Shown: positions 1 to 12,104, numbered from the stretch's first letter. The stretch: DNA of 64,000 nt from Certhia americana (GCA_018697195.1 CM031857.1:61249774-61313773), one strand, 5' to 3'. Program-made: numbers and translations. Notes: generated by a model not told the origin, from the letters alone.

Positions 1-880
1 TCTCATTCTGCTGGACATACCTACTGAAGTCCTGGGAAATGATGTTCCTTTGTCCATTTAAAGCCCTAGAAGGGACTTCAACAACTTGAGTGTTCTTGGG
101 GCAGTGGGGCTGATTGTATGACTGTAAGAGTTGTAATGTTGCATGTAGCTACAGTGAACTTTAAAGGATTAATTTGCTTAGATGCCAATAGATTATAGCT
201 CTATCATCTATAGAGACAGAATGCATTTGAATTAAGTCCTGAGATGATCTCTTCTGTGCTTCAGTTTCTGATATGAGTAGAAAGCCTGTAAATAAAATAC
301 AATGAAGTGAATGTAATCTAATAATAACAACGCATAACAATCAAAAAATATTCCATAGTATAAACAGTGAGATTCTCCTGAAAATGGATTAAGAAATGCC
401 TCCCATTTGAATTATCTGCACAGCTTCCATTAACCTCCATTAGAAAAGCAGCAAACACTGCAAAAATATCATAAATATCACAATGAGGTACGAAGGCCCT
501 TTTCTAATTCTATGAAATTATTTCAATCTGCTACATTGAGTAAAAAAATGTTTGTACAGCAGTACAGTAGCAATTTGTCACTATACCTTCTGAAAAAAAA
601 AAAAAAATCACGGTGGTGCAATTTGCTAATAAAAGAATAGCCATTTTTTTGTGTGTGTCCAGTGATTCATTTTTTCTATTATTACTGAAACTTGTAAAAT
701 GTTGTATTTATTGTCAAACTTTTCTACAAAATGAGTTTCAGTTAACCACATTTAATTATATTTCTCCATTGAGTGATTTCAGAAACCTTGGAATTCATTT
801 GAGATACGGTGAGTTATTGGTTCAGTTACCACTTAACAGTGCCCCTCTACCGTGGTCACTATTGCCGTTCCACTGAAATG
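1..880. other. Unique AT-rich non-coding sequence
   Basis: No gene, RNA or recognisable transposon is visible. The sequence is AT-rich with a short A run near 594-607. The only open frames are under 90 codons and have no recognisable protein motif. It ends where the C/T-rich minisatellite starts. Confidence 0.7.
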
Positions 881-1750
881 GCACGTTACCTTTCCCTTCC
901 CTTCCACTTTCCCCAATTCCATCTCCCTTCCACGTCGCTTATCCCTTCCATACACTTCACATTCCCTTCCCCTATCCCATCTTTCAACCGGCCATACCTT
1001 GTCCTTCACCCTGCCTCTGTCCACTTCACTTCCCTTCCCCTATCCCTTTCCACTTCCCTTCACTTCCTCCCTTCCTCTTCCTCTTCACCCTTCCCTTCTC
1101 CTTCCTCTTCTCCCTTACCTTCCCATTCCCTTCCCTTCATTACCCTTCCTCTCCCCTTCCTTCCCTTCCCAAAACCTTCCCTTCCCTTCCTTCCCTTCCC
1201 AACCCCTTCCCCCCCTTCCCAAACTTACCCAAACCTTCCCCAATCTTCCCTTCCCTCCCTCCCTTCCTTTCCCCCAAACCTTCCCAAACCTTCCAAACCT
1301 TCCCTTCCCAAACCTCGCCATTCCCTTCCCAAACCTGCCCTTCCCAAACCCTTCCCAAACCTCGCCCTTTCCCAACCTCCCTTCCTCCCAACCTTCCCCT
1401 TCCCAGCCTTCCCCAAACCTTCCCAAACCTCCAAACTTTTCCCTCCCAAACCTTCCCAAACTCCAAACATTTCCCTTCCAAACCTTCCCAAACCTTCCAA
1501 ACCTTCCCAAACCTCCCCTGAACTTCCCTGAACTCCCCCTCCCCCCCTCCCCTCCACTGAAATTCCCTGAAATTCCCTTCCTGAACTTCCCTTCCCTGAA
1601 CTTCCTTATGATACTTCCCTGAACTTCCCGTGAACTTCCCGAACTTCCATTACCTGAACTCCCTGAACTTCCTTTTTCCTTTTTCCACTGTCTCCCTTTT
1701 CCTTTTTCCTCGAATGCACTTCCCTTTCCTTTTTTCTGTTTTCCTTTCAC
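880..1750. repeat. C/T-rich minisatellite, unit about 10 bp (CTTCCCAAAC / CTTCCCTGAA)
   Basis: The plus strand is almost purely pyrimidine with scattered A, built from degenerate units of TTCCC. The left part (880-1150) is irregular TTCCCTTCC. The middle (1160-1520) is dominated by CCTTCCCAAA units, and the right part (1520-1680) by CTTCCCTGAA units. This is followed by CTTTTTCC-type sequence to about 1750. The array is much richer in C than its flanks. The minus strand is G-rich with many GGG runs, so G-quadruplex or triplex (H-DNA) structure is plausible. Long open frames cross it on both strands (Ser/Pro/Phe-rich or Gly/Lys-rich), but these follow from the repeat composition. The right edge reappears just after the assembly gap, which suggests this repeat is where the assembler stopped. 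Confidence 0.9.
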
Positions 1751-4700
1751 AACCTATTCCTGTGATAAGAGAACCTCTTGTCATTTAAAGACACCAATGA
1801 TTTGTTATTACATGAGTACCAGCATGGATGTCTTACCTTCAGTTGTATTAATAAAAAAATTAAATGAAGTAGCAAGACATTTTAAAACCAACAAAAAATA
1901 ATGAATTCTAAGAATATCACAAAGCATTGAACTGACTGACCCTTGCTCATATACATTTTCTTTTCATGCTAGTCCTTGGTGCAGTCGTGAGGACATTCTG
2001 AGCTGAGGAAAAAAAAATTATAAAAGGAAATGCCTCTGAATGGGGGAATTCTTTTTCTAAGTAAAGAAAGTACTGCAAATATTTTTTGTCTTGATTAAGC
2101 TAAGACAAATTGATGTTCACGCACCTCCCCTTGTGATGATGAGAAGGAAAAAAAATCGCGCCGCTTAAAATAATGGACAGGACTGGGGAAAGACAGCAGA
2201 TACTGATGGATTACAATAAAGTGACGGTTAAAAAAAGCAAGGAACATAAAGATGGAAACTGTGAAAGCCGTAGACAATATATGGCCCAGATTAAAACTTA
2301 CCATAGTGAGAGCCAGCTACAATTTAAAATGAAACATTTAATGCTAGAATTATTGCAGAAAGGCCAGTGAAATGCGTCTGCACTAGGCGCATTAAGAAAG
2401 CAGAAGTGGAGCAGCTTAAAAATAGATGGATAAATATGTCTAGAAAGGAAGGTCTGTTATTGATTACACACATTCAGAATATCATAGCTCGCACGACCAG
2501 ATCAGAATCCTTCAAGGTCATGTCATAAGATAAAGACAATAAAATGCATATAGCCTACCATTTCCATTCTGATTTTGAACATTTGTTTTCTTTCTCAGTC
2601 CCCCCCTTTCCTTTTACAACAAAATATTTAAGGAAAACAACATGCCTGCAAAGTGAAAAATAATGACACAGCTTTCGAAACTAGCTAAATGCTGTCCTGA
2701 GACCTGCAAAAAAAAAATGACAAGCAGAAACCAGGATTTTACTGCTTTCTTCTATACGTGAGCGAATAATTAAGAAAATTGGTCCTTATGCTGTAATAAA
2801 ACAATAGTAAAGGAAATTAAAATAAGACGCGTCTGTGGGTGTATGTCCCACACCACCTGGTATCAATTTCCTGAAAATAAGGTCTGAGTTCTCCTCTCAC
2901 ACTCTACAGCAACTACAAGCTAATCAGCATCTACACATACAGCACAACTTTTATACACATTCTGGTTGTTCTTAGCTCCTTTTTTGTGTTGCCGTAAATG
3001 TTCCTGAAGCCCAGAAAAACAAATTACGATAGAAGTCCATGAGCGAAAAATGTGACTGATATTGTCGGATGTGCCGTCCTCTCGCCTCACTCTGCTGCCC
3101 AAAAAACTGTCTGGCTTATAAAACTGAAACCAGGACCCAAAACTGTGAGACTGAGGAGAAAACCATGCAATACCAAAACCAGCAATGAACTAGGTTGCTC
3201 CTGGGAGCCATGTATAGCCCACCTAGCCGTCATTATGGTCAAGTATTTTTGTGTTAGAGATTAAATAAATCATGAAAAAGAAATATTGAAAAAAGCATTT
3301 CCTATGCATTATTTAACAAGTGTGATTAAAAAGTCCACAAAAGCAAGACAGTTCTAGCCATAATGCCTAAAAATTTCATGTAAAAGGAGAGGACGAGTTC
3401 GAGGAGCGCAATGAGGAAGTTCAAGGAGAGGAGCAGGAGGAATGTACGTTCTGCAGTAGTGAAAGTACCAAATAAGAATCCAGTACCAACCCGGCAGCAG
3501 TTGTGCAAGGAAGGGAGTATGGATCTACCCTCTCTTTTCTAATGAATATATGTGCGAGAAGTGACTGATTTGCCAAGAGGTACACCAGCAGTCTGCCGTG
3601 AGATGCAACATTTGATCTTTCTGACTGCTGTTCAACACCACAAAAAAAAATTATTTTGATAATGAAAACTCATTTCTAGTGGCAATAAATTTGTAATAAT
3701 AAATTGTCAAAACCATTGCTCAGTCAAGCATTGCAAGAAAAAGTCCTTGCCTAGTAAGTTGCAATTTAGTACTTTAGCCCACCATTGGTCAGATACATTA
3801 GTTTATTCACTTTGCTAGTGAAAGAGATGACATACCACTGTTCTTTTCAATTCAATCTCAAACAGATGACAGATATTAAAACTTAAGGTAAATAGAAATT
3901 CACATGATATTTTACAAATAAAAACTGTAAGGATCAATTGTTTAAACCCTGATTTTAAATCACAAAGGACAGAAAAGTAATTCTGAAAGTCAAACACTTT
4001 GAACCTTTTCTTGATGTTCTATGTAAAGTTTTGTTAGTTTGCTACGTCTAGTAAGCATTTCACTCTACATTTACATTGGATTGGTGGATGTTGTCAAAAC
4101 TCGCTGTTTCTTTCCTGTTTATTCTCTAGATGTTCTCTAATATAACTGATACCTAATAGCTTCAGAATCTAATTATTAAGTAGAAGACTAAAACCAATCT
4201 TGATTGTGAAGAAATATCAATAAACACAGGATTTATCAAATAATTGAATTTATTGTTAATTTCATTTTCTGAACTATTCCATTTCTTTTAAGTGAGTGCT
4301 AGGCATTCAAAAGCTACTTATATATGAATCCTGAAGGCGTGTTTAGTGGGAGCGATTCTAGTTTTCAAGCCATGAAACGGGACATATAAATATCTTTCTG
4401 CCATCACTTCTATAGCCTTCAATTGCTAAAACTTAGATTAAGAATTTCCTAATCAGTGCGTCAAGCGATTTGATAGCCAAAAGCCCGGAAAACTGGGAAG
4501 ACAAGCCGCTAAAAATGTCTTCCTCTGTTGAACAATTTTTTTTAAACCCAAATGCTTTGGATACTGAATTGTAAAAAATGTTTTGCAAGTCTATATATTA
4601 GTAGGCTGCTTTAATCTTTTCAAGATTAAAAGATTATGTAGTAAACCGTTTTTAAGATATCCTGCCTTCCAGTGCGATCTTTCTTTTGAATTTTCTATGT

Positions 4701-5789
4701 ACATTCAAATTTGGAAAACACAAAAATGTCTGAAAATATGGCTATTCTTTGCCATACTCCATCGCACTCCTTATGGATTTCAAACAGATTCAAAAGATAG
4801 GTGGCAAAATATTCCATCGCAACAAACCTTTCAGTCAACTCTTGTAATGTAAATTGACCTTGGATTTATCAGGAACCACATTAATGAAGCTAGAGGTTCT
4901 GTGCAAGAGACTCACTGAAAAAAAAGAAAGGAATATACAATCCAGTATAGTATAATGTAATTGTAACCAAGCAAACGTCTTGCCATGGGTGTGAGGTTTA
5001 AAACCTCACCTGAAGTGAAGTCCATTTAATAGGTTTTAGACACTTCCCTAAAAAATATTGAACTTCTATGGATGATAAGTGGAAACCATACATAATCGTG
5101 ATTCTATCTATTCAAAGATATTTTTAGTTCTTAGTTAAATGTTTACTTGAAATATTCCTCTATAATTTTTATTAAAACTATATGACTTTTAGTTTCTTAA
5201 ACAACTGTAAGGACTATGAAAAATGTGCTTAAATTTGTTCCAGAAGCAGCTATGTAAAATCAATTTTCCTAATGTAGACCTTCCGTTTGCCTATTGTACT
5301 TTGCAGAAAAAAGAGACAATGTGTTATTCATGCTCTTTTCATATGTTCCTGACTCTCTGTAAGATCTATATGTATTGTGTGTGGTTTTGCAAGAGTTTTA
5401 AATTTTTGATTTTGGTAAGAAGGAATCTGAATGTGTTGGGTGAATAATATATATTCAGTATTATGGTAGTAATATTTATTCTTTCCATGTAAAAGATACG
5501 ATTCAAGGAAAACCAAAATTTATGAAAACGATTCAGGTGGAATTTTCACAGGTACATTGATTTTAAGTGAAATCCTAGCTTACTTCATGATAAAACACAA
5601 ATACATGGGGAAGTTCCAGTGTGCATTAACAGCAGAGGACTTTGAAATAGAAGGGAAATTGCTTGAACTGCAAAGTGTAATTGCCAAGAGATAGTGTCAC
5701 ATTTCATTCTTGAAGAAAATGCCAGATATAGTCTGGCTATCCTCAATGTGGACTACATAACAGAACGTGTAATACTGAAGTCAATGCGC
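1560..5789 (+). repeat. Copy 1 of a ~4 kb directly repeated segment (probable false duplication)
   Basis: This segment is repeated in the same orientation and order at 5890-9901. Matching landmarks include the CTTCCTTTTTC junction (about 1668 and 5966), the phrase beginning aataatggacaggactgggg (2170; 6423 in copy 2 with small indels), caccacctggtatcaattt (2851 and 7068), and the end at aatactgaagtcaatgc (5771; 9885 in copy 2). Differences are mostly 1-3 base indels, often an added C, G or CG in this copy (for example around 2153-2165 and 4460-4500). This is the pattern of uncorrected long-read error. The copy stops exactly at the N gap. Within it I see no gene and no recognisable transposon, and its open frames are broken between the copies. 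Confidence 0.93.
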
Positions 5790-5889
5790 NNNNNNNNNNN
5801 NNNNNNNNNNNNNNNNNNNNNNNNNNNNNNNNNNNNNNNNNNNNNNNNNNNNNNNNNNNNNNNNNNNNNNNNNNNNNNNNNNNNNNNNN
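5790..5889. other. Assembly gap of exactly 100 N
   Basis: There are one hundred consecutive N. A round 100 is the usual placeholder for a gap of unknown size between contigs in a scaffold. The sequence before the gap matches sequence ending at about 9901, and the sequence after it matches sequence starting at about 1560. The two contigs therefore overlap and there may be no real missing sequence. Confidence 0.98.
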
Positions 5890-8800
5890 AACTCCCTTCC
5901 CTGAACTTCACTGAACTTCCCAGAAACTTCCCTGAAATTCCATGAACTTCCTTCGTGAACTTCCCTGAACTTCCTTTTTCATTTTCCCTTTTCCCTTTTT
6001 CCTTTTTCCCCTGTCCCTTTTCCTTTTTCTTGTTTCCTTCACCCTCATTCCTGTGATAAGGACATATTGTCTAAAGAAACCTAATGAGTTTGTTATAAAT
6101 GAGTAAAGGGATGTCTCTTCAGTTGTATTAATAAAAAACTTAAATGCAGTGCAAGACATTTTAAAAACAACAAAAAATATGAATCCAAGAATATCCACAA
6201 AGCATTGACTGCATGACCTTGCTCACATACATTTCTTCATGTAGTCTGGATGCATGTAGTGAGGCATTCTTGAGTGAGGAAAAAAAAAATTACAAAAGAA
6301 AATGCTCTGACATGGGGATTCTTTTTCTAAAGAAAGACTGCAAATATTTTTTTCTTTGATAAGATAAGACAAATGATGTTTCATGCACTCACTTTGTGAG
6401 AGAGAAGGAAAAATGGCTTAAAATAATGGAACAGGATGGGGAAAGACAGCAGTACTGATGGATTACAATAAAGTGAGGTAAAAAATGCAAGGAATAAAGA
6501 GAAAACTGTGAAAAGAGTAGACAATAATGGCATGATTAAAAACTTACCATAGTGGAGCCAGTACAATTTAAATGAAACATTTTAATTGTAGAATTATTGC
6601 AGAAAAGGCAGTGAAAATGGTCTGCACTAGGAGCATTAAGAAAGCAGAAGTGGAGCAGCTCTAAAAACATAGATTGGAATATGTCTAGAAAGGAAGGTGT
6701 AATTATTACACACATTCAGAAATCATAGCTGAGACCAGACAGAATCACTTAAAGTCATGTCATGTAAGACAATAAAAGCATATGCCTACCATTTCCATTC
6801 TGATTTTGAACATTTGTTTTCTTTTCTCAGTCCCCCCTTTTACAACAAATAATTTAAGAAAACAAGCAGACTGCAAGTGAAAAATAATGACACAGCTTTA
6901 GAAAATAGCTAAATGCTGTGAGACCTGCAAAAAAAAAAATGAAAGCAGAAACCAGGATTTTATCTTCTTATTCTTCTAAGTGAGGAATAATTTAAGAAAA
7001 TTGGTCCTTATGCTTAATAAACAAAGTAAGAAATTAAAAAAGGGTCTGTGGTGTGTCATGTCCCCACACCACCTGGTATCAATTTCCTTAAATAAGAGTC
7101 TGAGTTCTCCTCTCCCACTCTACAGAACTACAAGCTAATCAGCATCTACACTATACAGCCAACTTTTATACACATTCTGGTTTTCTTAGCTCCTTTTTTG
7201 TGTTGGATAAAGTTCCTGAAGCAGAAAAACAAATACTATAGAAGTCCATGAGGAAAAATGTGACTGATATTGTCGATGTGCCATCCTCTGTCACTCTGTG
7301 CCCAAACACCTGCTGGCTATAACACTGAACACAGGACCCAAAAATGTGAGCTGGGAGAAAACCATGCAATACCAAAACCAGAATGAAATAGGTTGTCCTG
7401 GGAGCCATGTATAGCACCTAGGTCATAGGTCAAGTATTTTTGTGTTAGAGATTAAATAAATCATGAAAAAGAATATTGAAAAGCAATTTTATGCATTATT
7501 TAACAAGGGTGATTTTAAAAATTCAACAAAAGCAAGCATTTCTAGCCATAATGTAACACATTTCATGTAAAAGGAGAGGAGAGTTCGAGGAGAGAAGAGG
7601 ACAGTTCAAGGAGAGGAGAGGAGAATGTACTTTGCAGTAGTGAAAGTACCAAATAAGAATCCAGTACAACCTGCGGCAGTTGTGAAAGGAAGTGAGTTAT
7701 TATTACCCTTCTTTTACTAATGATATATGTTGTGGAGAAGTGACTTGATTTGCAAGAGGTCACACAGCAGTCTGGTTGAGATGCAACTTTGTCTTTCTGA
7801 CTGCTGTTAACACACACAAAAAAAATTATTTTGATAATGAAAACTCATTTCTAGTGTGCATAAAATTTGTTAATAATAAATTGTAAAACCATTGCTCAGT
7901 CAAGCATTGCCAGAAATCCTTGCTAGTAAGTTTGCAATTTAGTATTTAGCACCATTGTCAGATACATTAGTTTTTCACTTTGTAGTAGAAAGAGATGACA
8001 TACCACTCCAACAGATGACAGATATTAAAATTAAGGGAAAATAGAAATTAACATGAATATTTTAAATAAAAACTGTAAGATCAATGTGTTTAACCTGATT
8101 TAAAGTCAAAGGACAGAAAATTAATTCTGAAAGTCAAACACTTTGAACCTTTTCTTTGATGTTCTATGTAAGTCTTTGTTAGTTTTGTAAGTCTAGTAAG
8201 CATTTCACTACATTTACATTGGAGGATGTTGTCAAAACTCGCTGTTTCTTTCCTGTTTATTTCTCATATGATTGTTTCTAAATACTGAACTAATAGTTCA
8301 GAACTAATATATAAGTAGAAGACTAATAACCAATTTGATTGTGAAGGAATATCAATAAACCAGGATTTATCCAATAATTGATTTATTGTAATTTATTTTC
8401 TTAACTATTCCATTTCTTTTAAGTGATGTGTAGGCATTCAAAAGCACTATATATGAATTCCTGAAGGGTGTTTGTGGGAGGATTCTAGTTTTCAAGCATG
8501 AAAGTGACTATAAATATCTGCATCACTTAATAGCTTCCAATGTAAAAATTAGATTAATGAATTTCCTAATCAGTGTCAAGCCATTTGATAGCAAAAGGAA
8601 AACTGGGAAAGACAGAGCCCTAAAAATAGTCTTCCATGTTGAACCAATTTTTTAAACCCAAATGCTTGGATTACTGAATTGTAAAAAGGTTTTGCAAGTC
8701 ATATATTATGCTGCTTTAAATCTTTTCAAGATTAAAAGATTATGTAGTAAACCTTTTTTTAAGATATCCTGCCTTCCATGTGGATATTTTTCTTTTGAAT

Positions 8801-9901
8801 TTCTATTTACATTCAAATTTGAAAACAAATGTCTGAAATATGTCTTATCTCTTTGCCATACTCCATGACTCCTTCTGGATTTCAAACAGATTCAAAAGAT
8901 AGGTGGCAAAATATTACATAGCAACATAACCTTTCAGTAAACTCTTGTAATGTAAATTTGACCTTGGATTTATCAGGAATCCACATAATGAAAGCTAGAG
9001 GTTCTGTGCAAGAGACTAAATGAAAAATAAAGAAAGTGAATATAATCCAGATATAGTTCATAATGTAATTGTACCAAGGCAAATGTCTTGCCATGGTGTG
9101 AGTTTAAAACCTCAAATGAAGTGAAGGTCATTTAATAGTTTTAGACATTCCCTAAAAATATTGCAACTTCTATGGATGATTAAGTGGAACATACATAATT
9201 CTGTGATTTCTTCTTCTATTCAAAGATATTTTTAGTTCTAGTTAAATGTTACTTGAAATATTCCCTACTATAATTTTTATTAAACTTATATGACTTTTAG
9301 TTTCTTAACAAACTGTAAGACTATGAAAAATGTGCTTAAATTTTTTCCAGAAGCAGCTATGTAAAATCAATTTCTATTATGTTATACATTCCGTTTTGCA
9401 TATTGTACTTTGCAGAAAAAAAGATAAAATGTGTTATTCATGCTCTTTTCATATGTTCCTGTACTCTCTGTACATATCTATTTTTATGTATGTGTGTGTG
9501 TTTTGAAGAGTTTAAATATTTTGATTTTGGTAAGAAGGAATCTTAATGTGTTGGGTGACTAATATATATTCATTATTATTTATTAATATTATTCTTTCCC
9601 AATGTAAAAGATACGATTCAAGGAAAACCAAAATTTTATGAAACTGATTCAGGTGGAATTTTCACAGGTCACATTGATTTTTAAGTGAAATCCTACTTAC
9701 TTCATGAATAAACACAAATACATGGGGAAGTTCCCAGTGTGCATTAACAGCAGAGGACTTTGAAATAGAAGGAAATTGCTTGAAATGCAAAGTGTAATTT
9801 GCAAAGAGATGTCACATTTCATTCTTGAAGAAATGCAGATATAGTCTGTGCTATCCCTCAATGTGACTACATAACAGAAAGTTTAATACTGAAGTAATGC
9901 A
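5890..9901 (+). repeat. Copy 2 of the ~4 kb directly repeated segment
   Basis: It starts at the gap edge inside the CTTCCCTGAA part of the minisatellite and runs collinear with 1560-5789. It is about 200 bp shorter overall because of many small deletions relative to copy 1, including a loss of about 20 bp near 8005 (compare 3836-3865). After about 9901 the sequence continues into DNA that has no counterpart before the gap. It is AT-rich, and no gene or transposon is recognisable in it. A few A/T homopolymers (for example 6930-6938) differ in length between the copies. Confidence 0.93.
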
Positions 9902-10245
9902 GCTTGAGAACAAGTAACCTTGGATATGCTGGTATATCAGATATACTGGAGTCTGAGTCAAGAAATAAAAAGAAACAAAAGAGGAAGTACTAATGGATGG
10001 AACTCAAAAATTTCAGTACATAAAGTTATATCTGATAATTATAACTTCATTAGCAAAATAAGTCAAGAATGTTGCTCTCAGTTTTATTAGGAAGTTTGAT
10101 GACAAAAGGAGTAGATATATTTAAATTCAATAGTTCTGGAATTAAAAACAAACTAACAAACAAACAAAAAAAAAAGCCAAAACCAACTAAAACTGTTGTA
10201 TCTTTATAGCATATGGTTTACAGATTTTTGAAAATAAATTAACAA
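9902..10245. other. Unique AT-rich non-coding sequence
   Basis: Nothing recognisable apart from a short (AAAC)n stretch around 10147-10175 that runs into an A run. It joins the false-duplicate segment to the CR1/LTR nest. Confidence 0.6.
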
Positions 10246-10369
10246 TGGCCAGGCTGAATGGGGCTTTTAGTCACCTGGTGTGAAAGAAGGTATGCATGCC
10301 CATTGCAGAGGGGTTGAAATCAGATGATCTTTAACATCCCTTCTTAGCCAAATCACTGAGTCATTCTAT
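10246..10369 (+). mobile_element. CR1 LINE, 3' end fragment (left part, split by an LTR)
   Basis: It reads in CR1 sense. An "aggctgaatggg...cacctggtgtgaaag" region is followed by a "ttgcagaggggttgaaatcag" and "atgatctttaacatccc" region. It then reaches the tail "gagtcattctat". These match the known order at the CR1 3' end (a guanine-rich "gggttggaac" segment, "gatgatctttaaggtccc", then ATTCTATGA repeats). The tail is interrupted by a solo LTR, and the remaining tail "gattctatgaaat" resumes at 10984. The copy is diverged and non-coding. Confidence 0.82.
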
Positions 10370-10985
10370 TGTTGGAGTCCAGAACACTCCTCTGACTCTC
10401 CTGGGTGATTCCAGGTCTGGACAGGGGGCTGGAAAACCTTGGCATGGAGTCAAAAACTCCTGTGCCTTCGATTTTAGCCCCTGGGACAAATTATCATCTG
10501 TATGAGGATTTACAAACCACAAGAGATTAAGTGGGGTAATAGCTAGTTAGTCACAGGGTGAAAAATAGATTTATAGGGGTTTTAGGCTGATAAGCAGAGA
10601 AACACAATATGGAATCTCCACATGGCTTTGGGGCCTATTCCTTCTTCATCTTCTCCATTTTCTGCCGTGGTGTGGGCATCTTTGGTTGGTTTAGAGTAGA
10701 GCCTGACTTCCTAACATGAAAGATAGGTATTGGGAATCTTTTATAAACAAAGTAGACATAACTTTTAGTATAAAGACGCTTGTCACCTTCGGGGTGGTGT
10801 TATTCCCCATGAACTGACCTGCTGCATGGATCTCTGTAGGTCAGGGAAGAAAATGTATAGATAAGAGAAAAAAAAAAACCTTGAAAAAGCAGAGGAGACA
10901 GCTCTTGGTCTTTTCTTTGATCTTGGAGCTGGGCAGAAAGACATTTGCATTCTCGGGAAGAACAAAAACACATAGAAATCCAAGA
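10370..10985 (+). mobile_element. Solo LTR of an endogenous retrovirus, inserted in a CR1 tail
   Basis: It begins TGTTGGAGTCC directly after the CR1 tail and ends near "aaatccaag", just before the CR1 tail resumes as attctatgaaat. The sequence attctat on both sides may be a target-site duplication, but the CR1 tail itself repeats this motif, so the exact right edge is uncertain by about 15 bp. It is the same family as the reverse-strand element at 26364-26979. Shared blocks, in order, are TGTTGGAGTC, GGGGTTTTAGG, a CTTCTTCATCT-like block, CTTCCTAACAT, GAACTGACCT, GGTCAGGAA, GATCTTGGAGCTGGG and GCATTCTCGG. There is no internal gag/pol/env sequence on either side, so it is a solo LTR. Retroviral class is not assigned. 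Confidence 0.8.
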
Positions 10986-11034
10986 TTCTATGAAATAATT
11001 TAATTTAATTTAATTTAATTTAATTTAATTTAAA
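10986..11034 (+). repeat. CR1 tail remnant and (TTTAA)n pentanucleotide repeat
   Basis: The sequence tgaaat, the end of the CR1 tail, runs straight into about seven TTTAA units (10996-11033). The repeat probably grew from the A/T-rich CR1 3' end, although the CR1 tail and the repeat could also be adjacent by chance. Confidence 0.85.
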
Positions 11035-11044
11035 TTTCTTAAAA

Positions 11045-11268
11045 TTCATGCACCCCAGAAAGCAAACCGTATCCTGGACTGCATCAAAAGCAACATGACC
11101 AGCAGGTCAAGGGAGGTCACTGTCCCCTTCTATTCTGCCCTTATATGATATCCCACCTGGAAAATTGTGTCCAGGTCTGGAGCCTTCAACAAAAGAAGGA
11201 CACGGACATGCCAGAGCAGGTCCAGAGGTGGGCCATGAAGATGATCAGAGGGCTGGAGCAATCTCACA
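11045..11268 (+). mobile_element. CR1 LINE fragment (3' part of ORF2 region)
   Basis: It contains "cctggactgcatcaaaagcaacatgaccagcaggtcaagggaggtcactgt"-type sequence (11072-11122). Next come "ccacctggaaaattgtgtcc", "acaaaagaaggacacggaca" and "ggtccagaggtgggccatga" segments. This is the order seen in the C-terminal part of the CR1 reverse transcriptase ORF in birds. The reading frame is broken by substitutions and indels, so it is not functional. It ends around "agggctggagcaatctcaca". It is a separate fragment from the 3' end at 10246, since the order is wrong for one copy. Confidence 0.85.
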
Positions 11269-12100
11269 CAGAAGGCTGCATCAGTGCTCATTTCCAATAA
11301 TGGTGTCGTGGCAGTTTCACTAGCTGTTGCTAAACCTCCTGAGGACTGAACCAACAAATGTGAGAAGTCATATTCAGCAAACATATTTTAATTATTTAAA
11401 TTGCTTTTTCCAGACAGAGTGTTTTCGTTTTCCATGTAACATAGGTTATGATGCAGTGGAAATGTTCATAATTTAGCATGGATGCTCTTTAAGATGTGTG
11501 TACTGTTCCTGTACCAATTGTCACCTGAGAAACTCTGTTATTAGGTTTCATATAAGACTTTTTGTAATGGACTTGCTTTTGATATTGATTCTCTTGTGTA
11601 TTTTTTTGATGGAAGGGAGGCTAAACCTGTGTTTAAACAGGACAGCTGTCCCAAAAGACACAAGAAACTGTAAATTACTAAACCCTTGAAAATAACATGT
11701 GACCTGTTATGAAAGTATGGACATTTGTCTTGTGAAACATTTCAGCTTTTTTAGAGTAAAACAAGGTTAGCACGTATATGAGACTTTATATAAATTTGGA
11801 AAAATATAAATCCATATGCTTTCTATGAAGAGACACTTTATTACAGCAAAGAAAAATGTGTTGATCTACACTGTAGTGATTAAACCATTTGTCAAATACT
11901 GTTACTGTTTGTGATAACATTTACAGGTCACACAAAAAGTTTTCATCTCCCAAGAGAATCAGGTATGTGAAGTGGAATTTATCCCCCTGAATTCAGGAGA
12001 CTGATTGAAATGATTAAATTTGTCAAATTATATTAAACTTTTCCAAATTACTTCCCTTTGCTCCACCTTCCAAAATACAATAATATTGTTAACCCTTCCA
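11269..12100. other. Unique AT-rich non-coding sequence
   Basis: No gene or recognisable repeat. Short open frames (for example 11498-11689) show only hydrophobic low-information peptides. Confidence 0.6.
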
Positions 12101-12104
12101 TTCA

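Noticed and set aside
809..1622. Long open frames of 240 and 256 codons (Ser/Pro/Leu/Phe-rich) and 211 codons on the opposite strand (Gly/Lys-rich)
   Set aside because: They are read through the C/T minisatellite, open in several frames on both strands, with no domain. They are repeat artefacts.
880..1680. CRISPR-like or regularly spaced repeat array
   Set aside because: Units of about 10 bp are contiguous and degenerate with no spacers, and the genome is clearly vertebrate.
1560..9901. A real recent tandem duplication of 4 kb
   Set aside because: The copies end exactly at a 100 N gap and differ mostly by scattered small indels. Overlapping contig ends explain this better.
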